A stretch of 64,000 nt of DNA. Origin: Hippopus hippopus. Lineage: Eukaryota > Mollusca > Bivalvia > Cardiida > Cardiidae. Position numbers and translations under genes: made by a program. Numbering within the stretch: position 1 is the first letter of the stretch; every line of letters starts with the position of its first letter. The notes beneath the pieces were generated by a model, which saw only the letters and a list, made by a program, of their open reading frames with translations, ran no database searches and was not told the DNA's origin. Positions 1-11,110 of this stretch are shown one piece after another. The stretch spans positions 40,036,129 to 40,100,128 of the forward strand of contig OX328109.1 of the NCBI GenBank assembly GCA_946811185.2. The letters run 5' to 3'.

Positions 1-64
1 ACATTACAGTGCCCTTGGATAGCCAAGACAGATATCAATAGGTGAACTGTCACTAAGATATGAA

Positions 65-157
65 TTAACTCTTTACTAAACACTCACAAGGTTTAAAGAC
101 CCTGAAGAAGAAGGCTTTTGAAAACATTGTGGGAAAAAGAGAAAATGCTGGTAACCT
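65..157 (+). mobile_element. P1 MITE, left half only
   Basis: This begins with TTAACTCTTTACTAAA, the usual left end of the P1 family, runs through the 'gaccctgaagaagaaggc' block and stops in the middle of the central hairpin at 'gctggtaacc'. The right arm is missing. Sequence directly after it matches the 3' tail of the local tRNA-SINEs, so the junction is chimeric. Confidence 0.7.
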
Positions 158-310
158 ATGTAGGAAAGCAGCCAGTGGCTTGGGAAGAATATCCGATGCG
201 AAGTACTGGTAAAAAGAATTTTCGGGAAAGCATTGAAAGGTGCACTGGCCACCACGATATAACTGAAATAATGTTGAAAACGACGTTAAACATCACACAA
301 AAAACTCTAC
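158..310 (+). mobile_element. tRNA-SINE 3' tail fragment
   Basis: The sequence carries the blocks 'gcagccagtggcttggga', 'gtgcactggcca' and 'actgaaataatgttgaaaac' followed by 'gttaaacatc'. The same tail recurs at 39.8, 42.0, 44.9, 54.8 and 60.3 kb. The tRNA-like head is absent here, having been replaced by half a P1 element. Confidence 0.6.
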
Positions 311-574
311 TGACTATCAGAAAACCACAAAAAAGTACAACCCCACTTTTATGTGCCATTTTCAAAACTCAGCACTTAACAGTAATTTTCTATGTATATA
401 TACAATACAAAGATATAGTACTAGTGCTAATTTTGTCTCTAACAAATATTTTAGCTCTCTTTCTATTGTGAGTCAAAATTTTCGCGATAATTTATACTTA
501 AAAGTGTGTGGTCTTACTTTAAGGATGTTCTTAGTGTTACGTGGACTAAACTCTTGAATAAATGAATTCCGCGT

Positions 575-740
575 TTTTGGGACCCCAAGGAAAAAAGCTT
601 TTGAAAACATTATGGGAAAAGGAGAAAATGCTGGTTACCAGCATTTTCTCCTTTTCCCACAATGTCTTCTACCACAGAACGTGCAGGCTGATCTTGGATC
701 TTCTTTGCCGGGTACGGTGTGGTTTTTCCTGCGAAAAGAA
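575..740 (+). mobile_element. P1 hairpin joined to a P2 fragment
   Basis: A complete P1 central hairpin (about 607-666) is followed not by the P1 right arm but by 'acagaacgtgcaggctgatc', which is the P2 hairpin sequence. It is either an insertion junction or a template-switch chimera. Confidence 0.55.
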
Positions 741-794
741 GTTTGATATCACAATATTTTCCAAAGGTTTTTTACTAGACAAGAAAATTTATTA

Positions 795-1350
795 ATCTTT
801 TAGCAGCATAACTTTTTTTTACTGTCAGTGGTGATTAAGACAGTTTTTTTAAACGGCGAAGATCAATATCAGACTGCAAAAAACAAGCAGTCTGAGCTCG
901 TATCTACACCGGCCGCACTTGATGCTAAAAAGTATGACTCAAATCTTATTCAGCTGCAGAGGAAATCTATGTTTAGACCGGTAAAATGTCCAGTTTGTTA
1001 GGTTGAAAGCGAAAGAGTTAAGTGGTATTTTCATTTAAAAAAGGTACCTATTATATTGATGTCAAAGTACTAAAATCAACTCTATGAAAATACTAAGTTG
1101 TGACTTAGTCCTGTAAACCTTATTCGACATTTTACGTAAACATAACGCAACTAAAAGTATCCGAGCGCAATTTTCAACTTTAAAAGGTTCGTTTTGTTTC
1201 GTTCAGTTTGTTTTGTTGTCTTGGAAAATATCTTGATTCTCTCTGGTGACTGTGGCAGTTCTTGAAAATTCTTGTTAATTGCATTCCTACTGATTGTTAT
1301 CATAATCATTACTTTATCAAGAATATAAGTATATCTGCTTAGATTAGAAC
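795..1350. other. Sequence upstream of first exon A
   Basis: No repeat family from elsewhere in the window is obvious here apart from short P2-like words near 860-900. This is where a promoter and 5' UTR for exon A would have to lie. No TATA box at a sensible distance or other core-promoter motif can be called by eye. The ATG context is 'gaacATGG', with G at +4 and A at -3. Confidence 0.35.
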
Positions 1351-1925
1351 ATGGAGCGGATGGATCGAATTTCTGAGCGGACGGAACCACTGGACAATCT
1401 CGAAATATTCAGCGACGAAGAAGATGAAGACGTTGCCGTCATAAAAGAAGCCCTGCAAAATGTTGAATCTCCGCGCATGTCGTCTCAAGACTCAAAATCG
1501 AAGAAGCAATCGTTTACGAAACGTGCGCCGAAAATAGTTCCGTTTGTACGAAAAACACAAAGTACACCAAATGTGCTGAATGGTATCGTGCTTTCAGACT
1601 TAAAGGTCACTGGTTCCCCGGCTACTCTGATGCAATCGAGAACAAAATCTGACATAGATGTTCAAAACAGGAACTTTAGGAAAAACTCCAAAATGTTACG
1701 GAAAATATCGGGTAGTTTGGGGAGTATAAATGAGATACCGAATACGAAGTCTCTGGAGAAACACAAAGTTGTTTCTACTAGCAACGACAGTTTACACAGT
1801 CTCGATGGACCATCTAGACGTAAATCTAGACCGGAAGTTGGCACTGAGGATAGTTATCAAGATATCAGCAGGAAGAAGTCTTCAAAGAATGATGATACAG
1901 TAAAAGATATAAATAAAACAGAAAG
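1351..1925 (+). CDS. KIF12: KIF12-like kinesin, alternative first coding exon A (191 codons plus 2 bases)
   Basis: This open exon starts at ATG 1351, with an in-frame TAG six bases upstream (1345-1347), and ends at donor AAG|gtcagt (1925/1926). The two spare bases AG pair with the first base of the acceptor exon at 52669 to make Arg. The encoded segment is hydrophilic and predicted by eye to be disordered. It has an acidic patch at residues 22-27 (DEEDED), a basic stretch around 50-61, and several basophilic kinase-like sites (RKIS 117-120, RRKS 156-159, RKKSS 174-178). No domain is recognised. Joining it to the kinesin head rests on strand, phase and lack of any other partner gene in between. 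It could instead belong to a nested gene with an exon I failed to see. Confidence 0.65.
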
Positions 1926-2649
1926 GTCAGTATGCTGATTTGGAAGCAATTTTGAACTATTTTCCTATCTTTATCAAAGAATTTCTTCTGCTTGGGTTTT
2001 GTGTCTCCCATGAAAACATGACAAAAGATTATAATGAGAGAGAGAGAGACAGAGAGGGAAAACGAACGACAGAGTGATGATAGTGATGATGACGACGACA
2101 ACAATGTTAACGGTGATGATGATGGTAATAATGATGATGATGATAATAAAAACCAAAATTTGATGCCAGAAGAATATGAAGAAATAATAGGATAACTCAA
2201 TAAGCAAGTCCTAATGACAAGCTACGTCACACATACAAATACGGTAGAGTTCCAATTGTTCTTGTTTCTTTTCAATTTCAAGGTCGCTTGCTTTCTGTAG
2301 ATCCCCAAACCGCTTTTCAGAGAGACCGTAATAATTGCCTTTTGTTGCATTTATCTCTCTCGATTTAGAAAAGTACGTCACTAAACTTGGCCGGGTTCAT
2401 CGATTGCAGTTATTTGAAAAAGTCGGGTAGCAATTTGTTTTTCTACGATAAAAAAAAATCAAAGGAACACAAGAGTGGCCTTGACCTCAAACTATTGTGC
2501 GGCATTATTATTTGTATAAAGTATCATTTCTATTTAAGTTATTGTTATTTCTGCACGCACTACCATAATTGTAATTGAACTGCACACCTCGATAATCTAC
2601 CTTTAGCAAACAGATCCCGAATGTTAAAGAACCACAGGATAATAATCTT
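1926..2649. other. Intron start with GA-rich and GATGAT simple repeats
   Basis: After the exon A donor, a purine-rich stretch at 2034-2060 (gagaga) leads into imperfect gatgat/aacaatg repeats at 2073-2150. Long reading frames on the minus strand here are low-complexity artefacts. Nothing else was recognised to about 2650. Confidence 0.5.
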
Positions 2650-2775
2650 TTTGGGCCATTGTGGGAAAAGGAGAAAATGCTGGTTACCAGCTATAAATGT
2701 ACCCATTTATAATTTGTCGTCTGAAAAGCTTTTGAGTTAGACCAGTCTAAAACTTTTTCGTTTGGTGAAAAGTAA
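2650..2775 (+). mobile_element. P1 MITE, internally deleted
   Basis: The left arm of the hairpin (ccattgtgggaaaaggag) reaches 'ctggttaccagc'. The right hairpin arm is then missing. The 3' part resumes with 'aatttgtcgtctg' and 'gaccagtctaaaac' and ends with 'cgtttggtgaaaag'. Confidence 0.6.
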
Positions 2776-3542
2776 AGCAGTGGTACATTGTATTCATTAT
2801 CTTCCGCTAGATGGCATTCTTCTAATACACATCTATCTAATTTGGGCATTCTGGGTACAGAACCGGACTACTTTTCAAAACGACGACTGTTACTTTGAAT
2901 TTCAAAATAAACGTTTACTCAATAAAACGTTACATAGTGCGATTCATTCAGCTATGATCAGCTAGCATGTAGCCTATGCAGCGGCCATTTATTAAAACAG
3001 CCCCTACAGGCTTGGGTAATAGCTTCGGTATAAGCCCTACTTTTCCGCTGTATATGGGGTAGATGATGCGTCATAGCAGACAGGTCGATCTTCAAAGATT
3101 ATGACATGCGCAGACAACGCATTGTATTGGAACATCAGGAGCTACATGTACCAACTTGGGCAAATCTTACTCTTTACCATACGATAAAATGTTTGACTTG
3201 CCCGGATTGACTTGAAGTACTTCAGACGACAAATTAAATGTGGGCAAAATGACAATGGCATGGAAGAAAATATTGTGCAAAAAGGAAAACAATGCTGCTA
3301 ACCAGCTTTTTCTTTCGTTTACCACTATATTATCAAATGCCCTTGCTTGTTTAGTAAAGGCTTAAATTACTTTTTAATTTTAGTTCTCTAATTTAAGAAT
3401 TTTCTTAATTCTGAAGGAACTCAATTTGTGGTTGGCTGTGCCAGTTAGTAATTGTACATGTATTACATTCAAATTAGACAAAGAATGCTTTTTAGAATGG
3501 TTGATGAATACATACTAAGAAATGCTGAACGTTTGAAAATGA

Positions 3543-3765
3543 GTTATGCTTTGTGAAAAGGGGTTTCAAAGCATCTTCAAAAAATATCGACCCATGTCAG
3601 CCTGCGCAGGCTGACATGGATCGAAACTTTTTGATATCTATACAAATTCTGCATGTCCAACGACTATTCTACCTCCGGACTCAGCAATTTGAGACAAAAT
3701 TAATTTCTATATATCCATAATTATGCAATGACCTGCTTGGTATAATTCATCACGGAGATTCGAAC
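3543..3765 (+). mobile_element. S-family MITE, diverged copy
   Basis: It contains the S landmarks in order: 'tgtgaaaaggggttt', a short GC-rich palindrome 'gtcagcctgcgcaggctgac', 'tcgaaactttttg', 'attctacctc', and 'tgcttggtataattcatcac'. The family is about 255 bp when complete. Confidence 0.7.
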
Positions 3766-3992
3766 CTTGTAGGGCTACAGGTAAGTAATATGAACTAGAA
3801 GGGATGGATGTTAGTTGCACGAATATGAAGTGTTCAAATTAAGTCGTTCGAACTTGTAGGGCTCGATTAATTATATTAACTTGTCCGACTGAAAGCTAGT
3901 TTTACGAGCTTGAGAGACAATAAATGAAGTGTACGCAGACCTCCAGATAAGGATGAGCAATGGTATTCTAAATCCATTATTTGTCTTTCTCT

Positions 3993-4053
3993 ATGTTGTG
4001 GGTACTCATTAGAATCGTCTCGGTGAGACGATTCTAATGAGTATCCATAACAT
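3993..4053. repeat. Perfect short palindrome
   Basis: Arms 'actcattagaatcgtctc' and 'gagacgattctaatgagt' flank the three bases ggt at 4004-4042. Weaker pairing extends outward (tatgtt / aacata). It lies just before the dense minisatellite. Confidence 0.7.
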
Positions 4054-4246
4054 ACAGTTTGGTGGAGAATAAGTCATATTTTTCTTTTTAAAATCAAAAT
4101 CACTCCCTTTGTCTGGAGTTCTGTGTACGAACTGTTGACACTGGAAGCCACTTGTACGAATATGAACGAATTAACAACTTCGTTAATTTTACGAACTTGT
4201 GGGACTTGAAGTGAGTTTAACAAATTTGAAAAGCTGAAGTTTGATG

Positions 4247-5563
4247 TACAAGCTTGTTATGCTGGAAATAAAATGTAAGAGCTTGTAGGGCTCAAGTAAG
4301 ATGTACGAGCTTGTAGGGCTCAAGTAAGATGTAAGAGCTTGTAGGGCTCAAGTAAGATGTACGAGCTTGTAGGGCTTGAAGTAATATGTACGAGATTGTA
4401 GAGCTGGAAGTAATACTCGTATGTACGAGATTGTAGGGCTTAAGTAAGATGTAGAGCTTGTTGGGCTTGAAGTAATATGTACGAGCTTGTAGGGCTCAAG
4501 TAAGATGTACGAGCTTGTTGGGCTTGTAGTAATATATACGAGCTTGTAGGGCTCAAGTAAGATGTACGAGCTTGTTGGGCTTGTAGTAATACTGTATGTA
4601 CGAGCTTGTAAGACTGCAAGTAATATGTACGAGCTTGTAGGGCTTGAAGTAATATGTACGAGATTGTAGGACAGGAAGTAATATGTACGAGCTTGTAGGA
4701 CTGGAAGTAATATGTACGAGCTTGTAGGGCTTGAAGCAATATGTACGAGCTTGTAGGGCTCAAGTAAGATGCAAAGAGCTTGTTGGGCTTGAAGTAAGAT
4801 GTACGAGCTTGTAGGGCTGGGAGTTAAATTATCGAGCTTGCTGGGCTGAATATAGTGTACGAGCTTGTACGGCTGGAAGTAAGATTTAAGAGCTTGTTGG
4901 GATGCAAGTAGGATATACAAGCTCAAACTAAGATGTTCGAGCTTGTGGGACTTTAAGTAAGATGTACGAGATTGTAGGGCTAGAAGTAATATGTTCGAGA
5001 TTGAAGGGCTGGAAATAGGGTTTTTGAGCTTGTGGGGCTTGAGGTATGATGTCCGAGCTTGTGTGGCTCGACGTAAGATGTCTGAGTTTGTAGGGCTGGG
5101 AATAATATGTACAATCTTTTGGGACTGGAAGTAAGATGTACGAGCTAGTAGGGCTGGGATTAAAATGAACGAATTTTTAGAGCTGAAGCAGGATATACAA
5201 GCTTTTAGGACTGGAATTAAGACGTAAGAGCTTGTACGGCTGGAAGTAAGATGTACGCGATATGAAATTGTAGGGGTGAAGTAAAATATACGAGCTTGTA
5301 GGGCTTGAAGTAAGATATACGAGCTTGCAGGACTGCAAGAAAGATATAGGAGTTGTAGTGCTGATGTAAGGTGTGTAAGCTTGTAGTCTTGACGTTTTAC
5401 ATCTGTAGGGTTGTAAGTTCTACAAGCTTTTAGGGCTAGAAATGCTTTATACGAGCTTATAGAGCTGGAAAAAAAAATGTACGAGCTTGTAGGGCCGGAA
5501 ATAAGATATACGAGCTGGTAGGGCTTAATGCAAAACGTACTCGTAAACTTGTAGGACTGGAAG
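4247..5563. repeat. 28-bp minisatellite (left block)
   Basis: Tandem units of about 28 bp, built around 'gtacgagcttgtagggct' and 'caagtaagat', cover this block with increasing divergence toward both edges. Degenerate units are already visible from about 3764. Because 28 is not a multiple of three and the minus strand of the unit lacks stops, minus-strand reading frames of up to 192 codons cycle through three peptides (SPTSSYILL, QAQQARTYY, QPYKLVHYI). These frames are repeat artefacts rather than genes. Confidence 0.9.
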
Positions 5564-6769
5564 CAGGGTTCTCACTAGGTCCAGAATCCCAAGAGTCATT
5601 GACTCTTGCACCCAACTGAATTTTCAAGAGTCAAAATGGAATTTTCAAGAGTCAAAGAGAAATATCCAAGGTTCAAAATGACTTACTTATTATGGAGAGA
5701 TAATTGGTGAAATAAAGACAATTTTTCATTTATGTTCTTTATTTATGGACAGAAATTAGATGAGAAAATACCTCATCTTATGTACAGACTTGGAATGCAG
5801 TGGATAGATGAATTTTAACTTGCAGTCCTAGCATGCAATTCATCTTCATGAATAAATGGACACAAACAAACTTTTAACTGTTTAGCAAGCAACAAAATTT
5901 TATACATGTACTCGATCATGTTTTAGACAATTCAAATGTGGCTTGAATGGCTTGGTTTGTCTTTCATATCTAAGAACATTGTGGAAAAGGGATATATAAA
6001 GGTCACATGCATTGAAGTGTTATTTCTTAAATTTCTAGTGTCCTTTTTTTTTTTTTTTTGTCCAGTAACTTCTTCTTTAACACTTATTCCAGTGCTCATA
6101 TTTTAAGACAAGAAGGCCTAACCTTCATCTCTCTCTTTCCCCCCCCCCCCCTTATAGGTTATTGCATATTTTCATTTCAAAAACGACCAAAGGTTTCTCT
6201 CATCATTAAACAGAGATTTTAGCTTCCACAAATTGTTTTTTACAGAAATTAGTGTAAATTCACTGTTTAAATTCATTTTCAAAGATGAAAAGATAGTTTG
6301 AAGTGCCTCTGATCGGACGATCTCGAACTGACATTTGTTGTGTCATGGGTTTTCACGTTTTTATTCAACCATCTTTTCTTCATGTCAATTAATCTTTTTA
6401 GAAGTATAGCTGGGTGATTCGACATGAATTTGTCAATTAGGGTAGCAGGTAACTTTTAAACCTGTCTTTTTACTCTAGATAATTGGATTAACACCTTTAT
6501 CATGTTTTCAAATGGCTCGCCACTCGCCAGCTTGATTAGCTGTGATTTGTGATAAACAGAGCTGCATGCGTCTTTCACATTTGATACTGATCATGTTAAT
6601 TACAGTCTATATTTCTGCCAGATGCATACGAGCTAATTTATATGGCCCTTTCTCCAATAATTTCATGCGTCAGGTTGACGCTTAGGCAGTTATTTTTGAG
6701 CGTCAAAAATGGGTCATTTCGGATTTCCAAGCGTCAAAACCCGGGGTCCCGGGTCAAATGAGAACCCAG
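5564..6769. mobile_element. Non-autonomous hAT-like DNA transposon inserted in the minisatellite
   Basis: The insert begins CAGGGTTCTCACTAGGTCC and ends with TGAGAACCCAG, giving inverted termini that match except for one base in the first eleven. The flanking minisatellite unit is interrupted exactly here, with GAAG present on both sides. Subterminal repeats of 'caagagtca' occur on the left and 'gcgtca' on the right. No coding frame of size is present. CAGGG-type termini are typical of hAT elements; the family call is inference, and the expected 8-bp target duplication is not clear. Confidence 0.6.
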
Positions 6770-6860
6770 GAAGTAAGATGAGCGAACTTGTAGGGCTGGA
6801 AGTGAGATGTTCGAGCTTGTAGCCTGACTTTCCTTTAAAGTTAGATGTACTGACCTTTTC
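6770..6860. repeat. 28-bp minisatellite (right block)
   Basis: Two or three more units ('gaacttgtagggctggaagt', 'gagcttgtag') follow directly after the transposon, showing that the insertion split a once continuous array. Confidence 0.8.
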
Positions 6861-7634
6861 GAATGTAAGCGGACCGGATACTTGAACAAGCGTGCTATCA
6901 GCCGTTATTTGATTAAAATTCTGCTTTCAATGGTGCTAATCTCTAAGAAATCGGTCATTTAATCGTTCCATGTCATGATGAGATGAGTGGGTGCTTGATT
7001 GATATAAATATTACGTTCTCACGTAAATGAGATTTAATCGAACAATAATTTCACACACAATTTAGCACCATTAAACCCAATAAATGTTGTAATGGAAAAT
7101 ATCTGTACGTGGCTCTTCGCATCTATCTAATCCAGCATCCCTTTCATGCATAAATTGCTATCAATTTTATCGGATGAAATCGCGTGACTTAAATGTTTCT
7201 CTTATACTGTCACACGAGTATTCAGAATTCAAAGGGATGTATGGCTTTTGAATGAAGGCAATAAAATAATGATTCACTTATGTCGAAGAATCTGATAAAA
7301 AACAAAACAGCACTAAAAACAACAACATTTCCAAAATCAATTATCGCAAACCGGATCCAAGAATTTCCGAGACTATCACAGAAAAAAGCGTCAGATCTAA
7401 GTAAACAAGCTTCCGGATTTTCCCGGGAGACTACTTCCTACTTTTGACCGGTGAAAGGGATAATTACACCTCGTGTAAATTATTCATAGCATCAATACGG
7501 GTACCCATTAACCCTTGATCCGCTCACCGTCATTGATATTTTTATCTGTATCTTCCATCGATTGAGTCGACAACAAAGATCAGAGATTAGTCAAGGATAA
7601 CACGTGTAAGGAAATCATTAAAACTGTATGACTG
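6861..7634. other. Intron sequence, no gene seen
   Basis: AT-rich non-repetitive sequence. I see no splice-bounded open frame and none of the repeat families named elsewhere. Confidence 0.4.
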
Positions 7635-7896
7635 GCTTACAACACGCGAAACATGAGGGACATTTGGACATTTGCGTAAATTGTTGTCTCGGATCTGCCT
7701 GCGCAGTCCGCGCAGGCTAAACCGAGACAGCACTTTACGACTACATTAGATTTTGTGCTTCAGTAGACTTGCTCAAAACAAAAAATTACATAAAAACGGA
7801 AAGTGTCGTTACGGATTAGCCTGCGCGGAATGCGCAGGCTGATCCGAGACGACACTTTACGCAAATGTCCGAATGCCACTTTTCGTGTGTTGCAGG
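7635..7896. mobile_element. F-family double-hairpin MITE, copy 1
   Basis: It is bounded by 'caacacgcgaaa' and its inverted partner 'ttttcgtgtgttgcag'. Each half holds a GC-rich palindrome (gcctgcgcag / cgcgcaggc; gcctgcgcgg / tgcgcaggc) and the words 'acatttgcgtaaa' and 'tttacgcaaatgt' are inverted between the halves. The whole 260 bp can fold as one long hairpin with two side hairpins. Confidence 0.8.
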
Positions 7897-7924
7897 CTAT
7901 ATATAGGATATCGGTGAATCTACA

Positions 7925-8185
7925 ATGGTGAACCACTTTACCCTTATCCTGCTAAATGACTAAAATGAAATTTTCAATTCGATAGTAAAAACCCAGATAC
8001 TGCTATTTCAAAGTTATGTTTTTGGGGAATAATATCTCCTTATCGGACAGTGTAGCCAGCATTTTCTCCTTTTTCCAAAGTCTTTTCTATCCTTTCAAAG
8101 ATAAATCCCATTGTTTGGTCCACATTAAGTTGTCGTCTGCAAATATTGTCCAAAACGGACAAACAGCTAAATCTTGCTTATGATG
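7925..8185. mobile_element. P2 fragment fused to P1 right half
   Basis: From 7940 the sequence follows the P2 block 'tatcctgctaaatgac ... tatctccttatcggacagtgtag' and switches at about 8050 to the P1 right arm 'ccagcattttctcc', continuing to 'gtcgtctgcaaat'. Confidence 0.55.
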
Positions 8186-8485
8186 CCTTTTTGGTTTGAA
8201 ATTTTAGAAGACATTCTCTTTCCTACACCACTGTGCACTGTGTCCAAATATTTTAGCTTTTATAAACTGAAACTGTCTTATTCATTAATTTGGTAGTCTA
8301 AACCTTTAAGAAAATAGAGTATGTTTGATCACAGAAATTTGCATAGATGTCTATCAAGTATAGAGACTTAAAGATGGATAGAACAAACAAAAGCGGAAAT
8401 CGGCGGTTTTAATATGAATTAAATTAGAATCGTGCTGTAACACAAATGTGTTTGCAAAGTGTATTGTCTATAATATTAGTATATA

Positions 8486-8747
8486 GCCTGCAACACGCGA
8501 AAAAGGGCATTCGGACATTTGCGTAAAGTTTCTTCTCGGATCAGCCTGCGCAGTCCGCGCAGGCTAATCCGAAACGACACTTTCCGTTTTTATGTAATTT
8601 TCTGTTTTGTGCAAGTCTACTATAGATCAAAATCTAATGTAGTCGTAAAGTGCCGTCTCGGATTAGCCTGCGCGGAGTGCGCAGGCTGATCCGAGACGAC
8701 ACTTTACGCAAATGTCCGAATGCCCCTTTTCGCGTGTTACAAGCCAT
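8486..8747. mobile_element. F-family double-hairpin MITE, copy 2
   Basis: It has the same architecture as the copy 600 bp upstream: 'gcaacacgcgaaaaa' at the left, 'ttttcgcgtgttacaag' at the right, and two GC-rich palindromes around 8540-8570 and 8666-8695. It is better preserved than copy 1. Confidence 0.85.
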
Positions 8748-8802
8748 TATAACATTGCTTCTCATGCTATATTACCCCTTACTATACAACCTTGAGTTTT
8801 AA

Positions 8803-8989
8803 CGACTTAAACAGAGAAAGCTTTTGAAAATACAGGAAAGGAGACAATGCTGGTTACCAGCATTATTTCCTTTTCACCACGATGTTTTCTACCCTTTCAG
8901 AGACAATCCCATCATTTGAGTCACATTTAATTTGTCATCTGCAAATGCTTTCAATATTGAGGACTCTAAAATTGTTTGTTTATTTAAGT
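8803..8989 (+). mobile_element. P1 MITE
   Basis: This copy starts at 'cttaaacagagaaagctttt' and has a degenerate hairpin at 8825-8885, followed by 'tttgagtcacatttaatttg' and 'tctgcaaatgctttc'. Its 3' end meets the tail of a minus-strand SINE. Confidence 0.75.
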
Positions 8990-9202
8990 GGCATTTTACG
9001 CTGCTTTCAACGTTATTTCAGTCATATCACGTCGACAGCTCACATATTTATGTTTTCTGGGTTCCACCAGTACTACGTTGGGGCTCTGAAGTGTGTTGCC
9101 CAAGGACACTCCTGTGAAAAACCCAGTGGAGCTCGTGAGGCTCGAGCCCGGGGCCTCCAGGTCAAGAGTCCTGCACTTTACCACTGAGCCACACAGAACC
9201 CC
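8990..9202 (-). mobile_element. tRNA-derived SINE
   Basis: On the minus strand a tRNA-like head has an A-box-like 'tggctcagtggtaaagtgc' and a B-box-like 'gggctcgagcctc'. It is followed by the common SINE tail (tgaaataacgttgaaagc). The plus-strand open frame over it is a by-product. Confidence 0.75.
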
Positions 9203-9419
9203 GACAATAAAATTTTGTTATTTGATGAAAGGTTACAGTTTTAATTTAAGAATCAGAGCTTGTTTGTGAATACTCCTGATCCAGATTAGACTGCACAAAA
9301 CGTGCTGTCTAATCCTGAATCCAAATTAGCCGTTATGGTGAGGTTTTTTTGTTTTTTTTTTTCAAAAATTAGCTTTTTAAATACTCTAAACAAGACGATA
9401 CAATTTTTGACTTCTCTGT

Positions 9420-9545
9420 TTTTAATCATTGGCAGACGACAATTAAAATGTGGCTTCTTGGGTAGGATCTTTCTTTAAAGGGTTGAAAACATTGTGAGAA
9501 AAAGTAGGAAATTCTGGTTACTTTCATATTCTTCTTTTTTCCATA
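9420..9545 (-). mobile_element. P1 MITE, diverged partial
   Basis: Read in reverse orientation it keeps 'gcagacgacaattaaaatgtggc' and 'gggttgaaaacattgtgaga', with a decayed hairpin. Confidence 0.5.
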
Positions 9546-10007
9546 TGTTTATAACAGCATTTTTTTTTTTAATCAGGACTGTAAAAATATTGGTTTGTTT
9601 GAAAAAAAAAGTTAATTAAAGTAACAGACGACACAACGAACAGGAACTATCTTCAAATAGATATACGGCGTAAATTTTCCTGCAATGAGGCAGGGACCCT
9701 TAAAATAAACATGTCTACATTTTTTACCAATCATAAAATTCTATTTATTCATTTTTTATCAATACCAAAAAGTAGGTCAAAAGACAGTACATTCAGCTAA
9801 GCCGAAAAAGATCAGGTACTGCGTCATAGTTTATCATTATTATCCAATGATCATCGTGTACGACGAGCATGTATATTGCTTTGACTAGCTGCCAGGTCGT
9901 TTATTGTAACAAAAGAACAAGTCTTAAATGTGCCAATCACAATGATATGGCGCAAATATGCAAATTAAGAATTTAAGATTAATGTGCGGTAGTATGTAAT
10001 TACAAAT

Positions 10008-10273
10008 GAGCCATGTTCTGTGAAAAGGGGGTTTGATGCATCTGCGAAAAAGTATCGACCCAGGTCAGCCTGCGCTATCCGCGCAGGCTGACCCGGGTCG
10101 AAACTTTTTGCTTTTGGTAGAATTTCTGCCTGTCAAAGGATCATTCTACCTCAGGATTCAGCTGGTTGTTCGAAAAGAATTAATTTTATAGATTCATAAT
10201 CGTGTGATACCTTGCTTGGTATAGTGCACCAGAGATATGCATTAAACCCCCTTTTGCCAGAGTATGGCTCTAA
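10008..10273 (+). mobile_element. S-family MITE, full length
   Basis: The copy runs from 'gagccatgttctgtgaaaag' to 'ttttgccagagtatggctc'. These ends are inverted relatives (gagccatg...ctg / cagag...tggctc). The central palindrome is 'caggtcagcctgcgc' / 'gcgcaggctgacccg' with a few unpaired bases. Confidence 0.85.
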
Positions 10274-10489
10274 GGCAATGTATGAGGGGCATTCATAAAA
10301 TCCCAAACTGAGGCTGTTGCAGAAAAGATAAAAAATGGCGTATAATGAAACCTACCTCAGTGACCACCTCTGTTAAACAAGCTACCTGCACTAAGCAAAC
10401 ATACATTTCACTCCTAGAAGAGGCAAATACTAGTACATTAATTCCATATTGAAATGAACTTGTGTTAAGCAAGCACCTTTCTCAAGTAA

Positions 10490-11110
10490 GCACATTTATA
10501 GCTCCATTGGCCAAAGGCAAGAGAGCTTATGTCATGGCCTCTTGTCCGTCATGCGTCCATACGTACGTGCGTCTCTTCGAGCATTAACTTTTATTTCGAA
10601 CATCTTCTTTCACGAGACTACCCATCCAATTTTGAACAAACTTCACGGAAATGATCCTGTCATGGCTCTCTTTAAAATTTCTTCCAAGGAAATGATTCCG
10701 TTAAAAAAAAAACTCTGGTTGCCATAGCAAGGAAATTGAAAAATATTGAAAATCTCTAAACCATCTTCTTGCCTGAAACCATATGGCCTAGGGCTACTGA
10801 GTTTGACATATTGCTTCATCTAATGGTCTTCTACCAAGTTTGTTCCATTTATAGCCCTGGAGTCAAAATTCGCTCCATCCTGAGGCCCACAAGTTTTACA
10901 TTGGCTTATATAGAGGAAACTAGATTTAAAAAAAAATCTTGTTAAGAATCATCTGGTGGATCTCTACCTGGAATCAACTTTTATAGACCTTTGGCCAAAA
11001 AAGACCTCGGCCCAGGGGTTACAACTTGCATATGAGTTTTTATAGAGAAAACTATAAAAGCAAAAATCCGACTCTCTTGTCTAAATTGTCTCGTCAAAAA
11101 TCTCTATGTC
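10490..11110. repeat. Older dispersed repeat, unclassified
   Basis: The blocks 'gtccgtcatgcgtccat', 'aacaaacttcacggaaatgatc' and 'aattgaaaaatattgaaaatc' resemble a degraded dispersed repeat common in molluscan genomes. The resemblance is from memory, with no second copy in the window to test it. No coding function is apparent. Confidence 0.35.

Noticed and set aside
4348..4926. Minus-strand 192-codon open frame
   Set aside because: It is created entirely by the 28-bp minisatellite and cycles through the three frames of the same unit.
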